Shown here piece by piece: positions 8,047 through 15,952 of a stretch of 40,561 nt of DNA. The stretch lies in assembly GCA_050331575.1 (NCBI GenBank), contig JBHJGS010000043.1:1-40561 (forward strand). Reading direction: 5' to 3'. How positions within the stretch are numbered: position 1 is the stretch's first letter; each line of letters starts with the position of its first letter. A program made the translations under genes and the position numbers. Source of the stretch: JBHJGS01 sp050331575. GTDB lineage: Bacteria; Pseudomonadota; Alphaproteobacteria; Sphingomonadales; Rhodothalassiaceae. The notes under the pieces were generated by a model. It had not been told where the DNA came from and made no database searches. It saw nothing but the letters and a program-made list of their open reading frames with translations.

Positions 8047-8670
8047 ATGCGCGAGATTGATTTTGCTGCCCTGCTTTGTTCCCGCCTCTGCCACGACCTG
8101 GTCAGCCCGGTCGGTGCCATGGCCAATGGCATTGAGATCCTCACGGAGGAGGAGGATCCCGCGATGCGCGGTCAGGTCATGGAACTGCTCGCGCACAGCT
8201 TGCGCCAGACAAGTGCGCGCCTGGGGTTTTTTCGCCTCGCCTTCGGGGCGGCCGGCGGCTTGGGCGAAGCGCTCGACAGCGAGGAGGTGCATCGGGCGCT
8301 GGACTCGTTGCTCACCACGGGCCGCGTGTCGCTGGATTGGCGGTTGGAGGCAACAGCGCTGGACAAAAGTCTGGTCAAGCTGCTGCTGAATGTCGCACTG
8401 GTCGCGAGCGAAGCGCTGCTGCGCGGCGGGTCCCTGAGCGTGGCGGCTGACCGGGCCGATCTGGTCATCATCGCCGAAGGCACGCGCTTCCTGCTGCCCG
8501 AGGCGACACAGAAGGCGTTGAGTGGCGCGCTGGAGGAGGCGGCGGTTGATCCGCGCACGGCACCGGCTTTCCTGGCGGGTCAATTGGCCAAGGGACTGGA
8601 CGTGCCGGTGCGCTACGAAGCGGACTCGGACAGCCGGCACCGGTTCGTGCTGGCCGCTGCGCTGGATTAA
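8047..8670 (+). CDS. chpT: Histidine phosphotransferase ChpT
   Basis: A 207-residue protein that matches Caulobacter-type ChpT. It has a histidine-kinase-like dimerisation helix with CSRLCHDLVSPVGAMANGIE (phospho-accepting His16) followed by a degenerate ATPase-like domain lacking ATP-binding boxes. ChpT relays phosphate from the hybrid kinase CckA to the cell-cycle regulator CtrA and to CpdR. ATG 8047 is chosen because GAGGGG lies about 7 bases upstream and the family starts just before the H-box; frames from 7984 or 8023 give unconserved N-termini. It sits 138 bases upstream of cheA, which puts the CtrA phosphorelay next to chemotaxis. Alphaproteobacterial CtrA commonly controls motility. 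Confidence 0.88.
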   Translation: MREIDFAALLCSRLCHDLVSPVGAMANGIEILTEEEDPAMRGQVMELLAHSLRQTSARLGFFRLAFGAAGGLGEALDSEEVHRALDSLLTTGRVSLDWRLEATALDKSLVKLLLNVALVASEALLRGGSLSVAADRADLVIIAEGTRFLLPEATQKALSGALEEAAVDPRTAPAFLAGQLAKGLDVPVRYEADSDSRHRFVLAAALD

Positions 8671-8808
8671 TCACAAGCAGCAAAAAGCGCACAAAACTCT
8701 CATTTTACACGTTCTTAACCTATTTTCTGGACAAGCAACATGTGTCGGCGTGCCCAAGTCCTGCCGGGGTGGTGGCGCGTGTGTTAACTTTGCCGAAGGG
8801 CGGCGTTC

Positions 8809-11800
8809 ATGGACGATTTACTTAATGAGTTCCTGACGGAGACGAGCGAGAGCCTCGATGTCGTCGATGTTGAATTGGTCAAGTTGGAGCAAGACCCAAA
8901 CAATAAAGAGGTCTTGGATAACATTTTCCGCCTAGTTCACACGATCAAGGGGACCTGCGGGTTCTTAGGGTTGCCGCGCCTGGAACATGTCGCCCATGCC
9001 ACCGAGAATGTGCTGGGCAAGTTCCGCGATGGCGAATTACAGGTCACGGCCGCTGCGGTCACGGTGATCTTGCAGTCGCTCGACCGCATCAAGGAAATCC
9101 TGGCAGGTCTCGCCGACACTGAGCAGGAGCCTCAGGGCGATGATAGTGACCTGACCAATCAGTTGGATGCAATTGCCGCTGGGGCGGCGCCGGCACCGGC
9201 TGCCGCAGCGGCGCCGGAGCCCGTGGCGCAGGACGAGCCGGAAACCGCATCGCTGGGCCGCGAGCCCAAGCCGGGCGAAGTCTCCCTGGAAGAGTTGGAG
9301 CGCGCCTTCAACGAAGCCCCCGGACCGGACAGCGCGGCCTCGCCCGCAGAGCCTGCCGCAGCCGCCGTGCCGGCCACCACCACAGCCAAGGCGCCCCTCT
9401 TCCAGCGTGCCGGCGGGGAAGACACCATGTCGGTCGCGGCGCATCTGTTTGCCCAGCGCGCCGCCAAAGACAAAACCTTGGCCAGCTTCTTCAAGGATAT
9501 GGCCGAAGATGTGCGCAAGGCCAAATTCCTCGGCTTGATCACAGCCGTGTTCAAGGAAGACGATAGTGCCGCGGAAAAGGTGGCCAAGGGCATGCTCGAC
9601 CAGCCGGGCTTCTCAGACCAGGCGTTCGAAGCGCTGATGGCGGTCAGCCGCAACGTGCTGGACGAATTGCAGCTGGACGAAGACACCCGCGACGAAGCGC
9701 TGATGCTGCTGGAACTGGTGCGCGAGCCGTTCAAGCAAGGCAGCGCTGCGAAGCAGGCGCAAGCGCAAACCCAGATGGTGCAGTCCGACGCCCAGCAGCG
9801 CTCCGGCGAGAGCAAAACCTCGGGCCAGTCGATCCGGGTCTCCGTCGACCTTCTGGAAGAGTTGATGACCATGGTCTCAGAGCTGGTGCTGACGCGGAAC
9901 CAGCTCTTGCAGTTGGTGCGCGACAAGGACGACAGCGAATTCGCCATTCCGATCCAGCGGCTCAGCCAGACCACCACGGAGCTGCAGGAAGGCGTGATGA
10001 AAACGCGCATGCAGCCCATCGGCAATGCCTGGGCCAAGCTGCCGCGGATCATCCGCGACCTGACCGTGGAGTTGGACAAGAAGATCGAGCTGGAGATGAA
10101 AGGCGCGGAGACCGAATTGGACCGCCAGGTGCTCGAGCTGATCAAGGATCCGCTGACCCACATGGTCCGCAACTCCGCCGACCATGGCATCGAAAGCCCG
10201 GCGGTGCGCCTGGCCGCAGGCAAGCCCGAACAGGGCACCGTGCGGCTCACCGCCTATCATGAAGGCGGCCACATCATCATCGAAATCGCGGACGACGGTC
10301 AGGGTATCCCGGTCGACAAGATCCGCAACAAGGTGGTGGAGAAGGGTCTGGCGACCGATGCTGAGTTGGACAATATGTCCGACAATCAGATTCAGAAATT
10401 CATTTTCCACCCCGGCTTCTCCACCGCCGCGCAGGTGACCAGCGTGTCCGGCCGCGGTGTCGGCATGGATGTGGTGCGCACCAATATCGAGAAGATCGGT
10501 GGCACCATCGACATGGTGTCGGTGGAGGGCAAAGGCAGCACCTTCCAGATCAAGATCCCGCTGACCCTGGCCATCGTCGCTGCCCTGATCGTGGAAGCGT
10601 CCGGTGAGCGCTTCGCGATCCCGCAGATCTCCGTGCTGGAATTGGTTCGGGCGTCGGACAATTCCGAACATCGGATCGAGCGCATCAAGGACACGCCGGT
10701 GCTGCGCCTGCGCAACCGCCTGTTGCCGCTGGTGCACCTGAACGAGGTGATGGGCTTTTCCAGCCGACAGGACCTGGAGGCGCGCGAAGACGCCGACGAT
10801 TTCATCGTGGTCACGCAGGTCGGCGCCTTCACCTTCGGCATCGTCGTCGATCAGGTGTTCGATACCGAGGAAATCGTGGTCAAGCCGGTGGCGCCGATCC
10901 TGAAGCATCTGGAGATCTATTCCGGCAACACCATCCTGGGCGACGGCAGCGTGATCATGATCCTGGACCCCAACGGCATTGCGGCGAAGGCCAATTCCAC
11001 CGTCGCTGATGCCGACGCAGCGGAAGTGGAGGACCAGACCGTGACGGCCCAGCGCGCCGCCAGCGACAAGGAAACCCTGCTGGTGTTCCGCGCCGGCACG
11101 CACAATCAGAAGGCTGTGCCGCTGTCTCTGGTGGCCCGGTTGGAGGATTTTGAGCGCGACAAGATCGAGGATTCCGACGGCCGCCATGTGGTGCAGTATC
11201 GCGGTGCCCTGATGCCGGTGGTGCGCGTGGAAGGCTATGAACAGTTGGTCGAGGAGGGCCGCCAGCCGGTGCTGGTGTTTACCGACGGCGACTATACCAT
11301 GGGACTGGCGGTCGACGAGATCCTCGACATTGTCGAGGACGATCTGGACATCAAGCTGGCCTCCGACAAGCCGGGCATGATCGGCAGCGCCGTGGTCAAT
11401 GGCCGTGCCACCGAGATCATCGATGTCGGCTATTACCTGACCCGCGCCTTTACCGAATGGCTGCGCTCCCGCGATACGCTGGAGGATGCTCCGCCGGCGC
11501 GCGGAACACGGGTGTTGATCATCGATGACAGCGCCTTCTTCCGCAATATGCTCAAGCCGCTTTTGTCGGTGCAGGGCTATCATGTCACCGCGGTGGACAG
11601 CGCGGAAAAAGCGCTGCAACTGCGCGAGCAGGGCCAAAGCTTTGACCTGATCGTGTCGGACATCGATATGCCGGGCATGGATGGCTTTGAACTGGCGCAG
11701 ATGGTCAAGAACAGCGGCACCTGGCGCGAGACGCCGCTGGTCGCGCTTTCCAGCTTTGCCAGCACCAAACATGTCGAGCGCGGCCGTCAGGTCGGCTTCA

Positions 11801-11883
11801 ACGACTATATCGCCAAGTTCGACCGAGATGCGCTGCTACACAGCCTGACCCAGCAGTTGAAGCTGCACGGAGACGCCGCATGA
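8809..11883 (+). CDS. cheA: Hybrid chemotaxis histidine kinase CheA with two CheW-like domains and a receiver
   Basis: A 1024-residue chemotaxis kinase that is far longer than the usual 650-750. Order: Hpt/P1 with RLVHTIKGTCGF (phospho-His44); an Ala/Pro-rich linker (about 125-200); a helical segment of about 110 residues (205-318) that does not look like P2; a dimerisation helix from SIRVSVDLLEELM (about 345); an ATPase with HMVRNSADHGIE (N box), DDGQGIP and GRGVGMDVV; a first CheW-like domain (about 590-735); a second CheW-like domain (about 755-885); and a receiver domain from TRVLIIDDSAFF (900) with phospho-Asp951 in VSDIDMPGMDG. The receiver may act as a phosphate sink or for feedback. 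It is the first gene of cheAWYBR and its stop overlaps cheW by ATGA. Confidence 0.95.
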   Translation: MDDLLNEFLTETSESLDVVDVELVKLEQDPNNKEVLDNIFRLVHTIKGTCGFLGLPRLEHVAHATENVLGKFRDGELQVTAAAVTVILQSLDRIKEILAGLADTEQEPQGDDSDLTNQLDAIAAGAAPAPAAAAAPEPVAQDEPETASLGREPKPGEVSLEELERAFNEAPGPDSAASPAEPAAAAVPATTTAKAPLFQRAGGEDTMSVAAHLFAQRAAKDKTLASFFKDMAEDVRKAKFLGLITAVFKEDDSAAEKVAKGMLDQPGFSDQAFEALMAVSRNVLDELQLDEDTRDEALMLLELVREPFKQGSAAKQAQAQTQMVQSDAQQRSGESKTSGQSIRVSVDLLEELMTMVSELVLTRNQLLQLVRDKDDSEFAIPIQRLSQTTTELQEGVMKTRMQPIGNAWAKLPRIIRDLTVELDKKIELEMKGAETELDRQVLELIKDPLTHMVRNSADHGIESPAVRLAAGKPEQGTVRLTAYHEGGHIIIEIADDGQGIPVDKIRNKVVEKGLATDAELDNMSDNQIQKFIFHPGFSTAAQVTSVSGRGVGMDVVRTNIEKIGGTIDMVSVEGKGSTFQIKIPLTLAIVAALIVEASGERFAIPQISVLELVRASDNSEHRIERIKDTPVLRLRNRLLPLVHLNEVMGFSSRQDLEAREDADDFIVVTQVGAFTFGIVVDQVFDTEEIVVKPVAPILKHLEIYSGNTILGDGSVIMILDPNGIAAKANSTVADADAAEVEDQTVTAQRAASDKETLLVFRAGTHNQKAVPLSLVARLEDFERDKIEDSDGRHVVQYRGALMPVVRVEGYEQLVEEGRQPVLVFTDGDYTMGLAVDEILDIVEDDLDIKLASDKPGMIGSAVVNGRATEIIDVGYYLTRAFTEWLRSRDTLEDAPPARGTRVLIIDDSAFFRNMLKPLLSVQGYHVTAVDSAEKALQLREQGQSFDLIVSDIDMPGMDGFELAQMVKNSGTWRETPLVALSSFASTKHVERGRQVGFNDYIAKFDRDALLHSLTQQLKLHGDAA

Positions 11884-12380
11884 GCAATTTGCCCGCCCCC
11901 ACCGGCCGTGCCGACCTGAAGGTCGTGCATTCCAGTAGCCGGGAATATGTCACCGTGCGCTTGGCCGGTCAGCTTCTGGGCATTCCGGTGATGGTCGTTC
12001 ACGACGTGTTGAGCGCGCAGAAGCTGACGCGCATCCCGCTGGCGCCGTCGTGGGTGGCCGGCGTCTTGAACCTGCGCGGCCGGATCGTCACCGCTATCGA
12101 TCTTCGCCAACGCCTCGGCTTTAAGGAAAAGGACAGCGATACCAAACGGCGTGACATGTCCGTCGTCGTCGACCATCATGGTGAGTCCTACAGTCTGCAG
12201 ATCGATAGCGTCGGCGAGGTTTTGGCTTTGGATGAATCGGCCATTGAGAAAAACCCGGTGACACTGGATCAGCGGTGGCGCGAAATCTCCCGGGGGATCT
12301 TCCGCCTTGACGAGGAATTGCTGGTCATCGTCAATGTCGACAAATTGCTGGACTTCGATACCTCCGTGGTCGCGGCTTAG
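11880..12380 (+). CDS. cheW: Chemotaxis coupling protein CheW
   Basis: A 166-residue CheW that links chemoreceptors to CheA in the array. The SH3-like core has YVTVRLAGQLLGIPVMVVHDV, then RIPLAPSWVAGVLNLRGRIV with the conserved receptor-binding NLRG, and DLRQRLGF. The N-terminal 20 residues are variable and polar. ATG 11880 overlaps the cheA stop (ATGA), so it is translationally coupled. cheY follows after 42 bases. Confidence 0.95.
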   Translation: MSNLPAPTGRADLKVVHSSSREYVTVRLAGQLLGIPVMVVHDVLSAQKLTRIPLAPSWVAGVLNLRGRIVTAIDLRQRLGFKEKDSDTKRRDMSVVVDHHGESYSLQIDSVGEVLALDESAIEKNPVTLDQRWREISRGIFRLDEELLVIVNVDKLLDFDTSVVAA

Positions 12381-12422
12381 TGCTGCTGCCGCGGATGGCC
12401 TGGTCTTGAGGGAAATTGATCG

Positions 12423-12788
12423 ATGAAATCCTGCCTGGTCGTCGACGACTCCAAGGTGATCCGAAAGGTTGCCCGCCGCATCTTGGAGGAATTGTCCTTC
12501 GAGATCGAAGAAGCGGTCGACGGCCAGGATGCGCTGGACAAAGTCAATCAAAAGGTCCCGGACATGGTTCTGCTGGATTGGAACATGCCGGTGATGGATG
12601 GCCTGGAATTCCTGAAGCGGGTGCGCGCGAACGCCGATATCGAACAGCCGAAGGTCATTTTCTGTACCACCGAGAATGACATGGCGCATATTCGAATGGC
12701 GTTGGAAGCCGGCGCGGATGAGTATATCATGAAGCCCTTCGACCGCGAGATTATCGAAACGAAATTGTTGCAAGTGGGGCTGGGCTGA
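12423..12788 (+). CDS. cheY: Chemotaxis response regulator CheY
   Basis: A 121-residue single receiver domain. Acidic pocket Asp8-Asp9 (VVDDSKVIR), phospho-acceptor Asp52 in MVLLDWNMPVMDG, Thr in CTTEND and Lys in MKPFDRE complete the CheY set. There is no output domain, so it acts by protein contact, normally at the flagellar motor or as a phosphate sink. It lies third in the che operon. The hybrid CheA already has its own receiver, so the two probably divide signalling and sink roles. Confidence 0.95.
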   Translation: MKSCLVVDDSKVIRKVARRILEELSFEIEEAVDGQDALDKVNQKVPDMVLLDWNMPVMDGLEFLKRVRANADIEQPKVIFCTTENDMAHIRMALEAGADEYIMKPFDREIIETKLLQVGLG

Positions 12789-12835
12789 GGCCGGCCGGCC
12801 CATGCCCGCTTGGTCTGCAGGGGAACGCCCAGCCC

Positions 12836-14032
12836 GTGTCCGCGCTTACGCCCGACCCAACCAAAGCCGCCGCCGATGCGGGTCCGTTCCGTGTCATGGT
12901 CGTCGATGACAGTGCGGTCATCCGCGGCTTCATTACGCGGTTTCTGGAAACGGACCCGCTCATCAAGGTGGTTGCCTCCGCCTCCAACGGGGAAATGGCC
13001 GTGCGCAATATCGGCCTCTACAAGCCCGAGGTGGTGCTGCTGGACATTGAGATGCCAGTGATGGACGGGCTGACCGCGCTGCCGAAGCTGTTGCACGCGC
13101 AGCCGGATACGCAGATCGTCATGGCCTCGACGCTGACCCGGTACAATGCCGAGATCAGCCTTCGGGCGCTGAAGGAGGGCGCGGTCGATTACGTGCCCAA
13201 GCCGGAAACCAACCGGGAGGTCAATGCCAGCATCGATTTCCGCAAGGAGATCGTGGAGAAGGTGAAGGCCTATGGCGCGGCCCGTCGCAAGGCGCGGCAT
13301 GAGCCGCTGCCCGGCGAAGGCTCCACGCCGTCCAGCTTTCGCGGCCGCCAGCCGGTGGCCTATGTGCGCCCGCAAACCCAAACGGTGGCGCAACCGGTTG
13401 CCAAGGTGGTGCCGACCCGGGTGCTCAGTTTGCGCCCGGCCTCCAGCTACAAGCCGAAAGTGCTGGTGATCGGCGCGTCGACCGGCGGGCCTCAGGCGCT
13501 GATCAAGCTGTTTGGCCAGTTGGCGCCGTCGGCCTCCGTGCCGGTTTTGATCGTGCAGCATATGCCGGCGACCTTCACCAGCATTCTGGCCGATCATTTG
13601 GGCAAGGCGGCCGGGCGCCCCGCCAGTGAGGGCAAGGATGGCGAGCCGGTGCAGCCCGGTCGCATCTATGTGGCGCCCGGCAATTTTCATATGGTGCTGG
13701 ACGGCGATGCGGACGCGCCGGTCATCCGGCTCAATCAAGAACCGCCGGAGAATTACTGCCGTCCGGCGGTGGATCCGCTGTTCCGCAGTGCAGCCGCCTT
13801 GTATGGCGCCCGCACACTGGCCACGGTTCTGACCGGCATGGGCCATGATGGCTTGAAAGGCGGCCGCGAGGTGGTGGCCGGCGGTGGCACCTTGCTGGCT
13901 CAAGACGAAACCTCCAGCGTGGTCTGGGGCATGCCCGGTGCTGTTGCAACCGCGGGTCTGTGCCATAAGGTGCTGGCATTGGAGGATCTGCCCGAGGCCA
14001 TCGGCCGCTTGCTGAAGGGGATTGGGGCATGA
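12836..14032 (+). CDS. cheB: Chemotaxis protein-glutamate methylesterase CheB
   Basis: A 398-residue two-domain enzyme that removes methyl groups from, and deamidates, chemoreceptor glutamates during adaptation. The N-terminal receiver has VVDDSAVIRGF and phospho-Asp70 in VVLLDIEMPVMDG. A linker (about 125-205) leads to the methylesterase domain with Ser215 in IGASTGGPQAL, His242 in VQHMPATFT and Asp in LTGMGHDGLKGG, giving the Ser-His-Asp triad. The start is GTG at 12836, which adds a short tail before the receiver; there is an AGGGGA upstream but the spacing is a little long. An ATG at 12896 falls inside the receiver and is less likely. It overlaps cheR by ATGA. Confidence 0.93.
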   Translation: MSALTPDPTKAAADAGPFRVMVVDDSAVIRGFITRFLETDPLIKVVASASNGEMAVRNIGLYKPEVVLLDIEMPVMDGLTALPKLLHAQPDTQIVMASTLTRYNAEISLRALKEGAVDYVPKPETNREVNASIDFRKEIVEKVKAYGAARRKARHEPLPGEGSTPSSFRGRQPVAYVRPQTQTVAQPVAKVVPTRVLSLRPASSYKPKVLVIGASTGGPQALIKLFGQLAPSASVPVLIVQHMPATFTSILADHLGKAAGRPASEGKDGEPVQPGRIYVAPGNFHMVLDGDADAPVIRLNQEPPENYCRPAVDPLFRSAAALYGARTLATVLTGMGHDGLKGGREVVAGGGTLLAQDETSSVVWGMPGAVATAGLCHKVLALEDLPEAIGRLLKGIGA

Positions 14033-14871
14033 AGCCGGACGATTTTGAGTTTCTGAGCCAGACCTTGAAGACCCGCTCCGGCTTGATGCTGAGTTCCGAT
14101 AAGATCTATCTGCTGGAAAGCCGGCTGACACCGCTGGCGCGCAAGCAGGGCATGGAGACGCTCGACCAACTGGTGCAGACCCTGCGCACCCGCCGCGACG
14201 AAACCCTGCTGCGCGCGGTCACCGAGGCGATGACCACCAATGAGTCGTTTTTCTTTCGGGACACGACGCCGTTTGAGCATTTTGAGAAAGTCGTGCTTCC
14301 CGGTTTGCGCATCCGCAGAGACGCAGAGAAGAAGATCCGGATCTGGTCAGCGGCGGCGTCTACCGGGCAGGAGCCCTATTCGCTGGGCATGATCTTGAAG
14401 GAGCAGGGCCCCAAGCTGGCCGGCTGGACCTTCGATATCTTGGGCACGGATTTGTCTAACGATGTTCTGGCGCGCGCGAAGGCGGGGCGTTACAGCCAAT
14501 TCGAAGTGCAGCGCGGACTGCCGATCAAGCTTCTGATCAAATATTTCACGCAACAGGGCGACTATTGGATCTTGAAGGACGAGATCCGCAATATGGTCAG
14601 CTACCGTGCGTTCAATCTTCTGGATAATTTCGCCGGACTTGGCCGATTCGACGTGGTCTATTGCCGGAACGTGCTCATCTATTTCGATCAGCCGACCAAG
14701 ACCAAGGTTTTGGAGAAACTGCACGCTCTGATGCCGCCGGACGGCTATTTGTTCCTAGGGGCGGCGGAAACCGTTCTGGGCATTACCGACCGGTTCCGGC
14801 CCGTGCCCGGGTATCGCGGCATGTATGTCCCCGCCGAGGCCGACCCGGCCCTGATGGCGGCGGTGGGATAA
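14029..14871 (+). CDS. cheR: Chemoreceptor glutamate methyltransferase CheR
   Basis: A 280-residue S-adenosylmethionine-dependent methyltransferase that methylates chemoreceptor glutamates and works against CheB. The N-terminal helical domain (1-80) precedes the catalytic domain with MTTNESFFFRD, the SAM-binding IWSAAASTGQEPYSLGM (where GCSTGEEPYS is usual), LGTDLSNDVLARAKAGRY and VYCRNVLIYFD. Length and order match the family. It is the last gene of the che operon. Convergent pncC ends 105 bases downstream; only a weak hairpin is visible between them. Confidence 0.95.
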   Translation: MKPDDFEFLSQTLKTRSGLMLSSDKIYLLESRLTPLARKQGMETLDQLVQTLRTRRDETLLRAVTEAMTTNESFFFRDTTPFEHFEKVVLPGLRIRRDAEKKIRIWSAAASTGQEPYSLGMILKEQGPKLAGWTFDILGTDLSNDVLARAKAGRYSQFEVQRGLPIKLLIKYFTQQGDYWILKDEIRNMVSYRAFNLLDNFAGLGRFDVVYCRNVLIYFDQPTKTKVLEKLHALMPPDGYLFLGAAETVLGITDRFRPVPGYRGMYVPAEADPALMAAVG

Positions 14872-14976
14872 GGCTCGCCAGCGACGGTCGAGCCGCTTCC
14901 AGGTCCGATCGGCCGACCCCTGTTCGCGGGTTTTCAATCCGGCTGATCAGGCGGCAAACGCCCGCGTCGAGGCGGG

Positions 14977-15462
14977 TCAGGCCGTGCGCAGCAAGTCCAG
15001 CGCGATGGTCAGGCTGGCCTGGCGCACCTGGCAGCGCCCGATCGCGCCGAGCCGATGGTCCTGGCTGCGCGGCGGGCGATCGCGAACCGCCAAGCCGAAC
15101 CAGACCAGGCCCACCGGCTTGTCCGCACTGCCGCCGCCGGGCCCGGCGATGCCGGTCACCGCGACCGCGATGTCGGCTGCGGAGCGGGCCAGCGCGCCGG
15201 CCGCCATGGCCCGGGCAACCGGATCAGACACCGCGCCATGCTGCTCGATCAGCGCGGCCGGCACCCCCAGAAGATCGGTTTTCGCCGCATTGGAATAGGT
15301 CACGAAGCCCCGATCGACCACGTCGGAGCTACCGGCAATCTCCGTCAGGCAAGCAGCGATCAGCCCGCCGGTGCAGCTTTCCGCGGTGGCCAGCTGCCAG
15401 CCCCGGCTGCGGCACGCCGCCAACACCGCCTCAGCCGCGTGCAACTGCGCGTCAGAAAACAT
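14977..15462 (-). CDS. pncC: CinA C-terminal domain amidohydrolase (nicotinamide-nucleotide amidase type)
   Basis: A 161-residue stand-alone CinA C-terminal domain. In the family this domain deamidates nicotinamide mononucleotide in NAD recycling. The catalytic Ser region LATAESCTGGLIAACLTEIAGSS, the FVTYSNAAKTDLLGV segment and AVTGIAGPGGGSADKPVGLVW are all present. ATG 15462 is chosen because the family begins near it; it overlaps the pgpA stop by 11 bases, so the two genes are translationally linked. The longer frame to 15510 is pgpA read in another frame. It is the last gene of the ispDF-pgpA-pncC operon. Confidence 0.9.
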   Translation of the reverse strand: MFSDAQLHAAEAVLAACRSRGWQLATAESCTGGLIAACLTEIAGSSDVVDRGFVTYSNAAKTDLLGVPAALIEQHGAVSDPVARAMAAGALARSAADIAVAVTGIAGPGGGSADKPVGLVWFGLAVRDRPPRSQDHRLGAIGRCQVRQASLTIALDLLRTA

Positions 15463-15952
15463 CGCCCGGCCCGAACAAGGACAACAGCAGCGCCAGCACC
15501 AGGGCGGCAATGGCCCCGGCGGCCAGATCGTCGGCCATCACGCCCCAACCGCCGCGGGTGCGCCGGTCGATCGGACCGATCGGCCAAGGCTTGAGGATGT
15601 CGAACAGCCGAAACAGCCCCAGGCCGATCAGCAGGGTCCAGCCATAATGCCAGGGGGCGGGCAGCCACAGCATGGGCCACAGCGACAGCCACTGCCCGGC
15701 GACCTCGTCAATGACGATCTCCGGCGCATCAGCGCGGCCGACCGCCCGGCCATAGCGCCCCGCCGCCCACACGCCGCCGGCGATCACCACCAGCGTGGCC
15801 AGCACCAGGGTGCGCTCATAATAAAGCTCCCAGGCGACCAGCAGCACGGCGACGATCGAGCCCCAGGTGCCGGGCGCCGGTTTCAGATGCCCGACGCCAA
15901 ACACAGTGGCGACCATGCTGGCGATCAGCGGCGGGCGGCCCGGCTCACTCAT
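15452..15952 (-). CDS. pgpA: Phosphatidylglycerophosphatase A
   Basis: A 166-residue membrane phosphatase that converts phosphatidylglycerophosphate to phosphatidylglycerol. The family signature is clear: VFGVGHLKPAPGTWGS near the N-terminus, then DAPEIVIDEVAGQW with the acidic metal site, LGLFRLFDILKPWPIGPID, and GGWGVMADDLAAG near the end. There are about four membrane segments. It overlaps ispDF at its start (15949-15952) and pncC at its end, which indicates one transcript. Confidence 0.94.
   Translation of the reverse strand: MSEPGRPPLIASMVATVFGVGHLKPAPGTWGSIVAVLLVAWELYYERTLVLATLVVIAGGVWAAGRYGRAVGRADAPEIVIDEVAGQWLSLWPMLWLPAPWHYGWTLLIGLGLFRLFDILKPWPIGPIDRRTRGGWGVMADDLAAGAIAALVLALLLSLFGPGDVF

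Noticed and set aside
9877..11772. A 631-codon minus-strand frame opposite cheA
   Set aside because: cheA has complete conserved domains on the plus strand; the reverse frame has none.
12788..12812. GGCCGGCCCATGCC shared between the cheY-cheB gap and the 21-base repeat at 3534
   Set aside because: A 14-base GC-only similarity in GC-rich DNA, not enough to define a repeat family from this window.
12548..14131. A 527-codon minus-strand frame opposite cheY-cheB
   Set aside because: It spans parts of two genuine genes and shows no domain.
14872..14894. Hairpin GGCTCG...CGAGCC after cheR as a terminator
   Set aside because: Stem of six bases with an 11-base loop and no T run; too weak to call.
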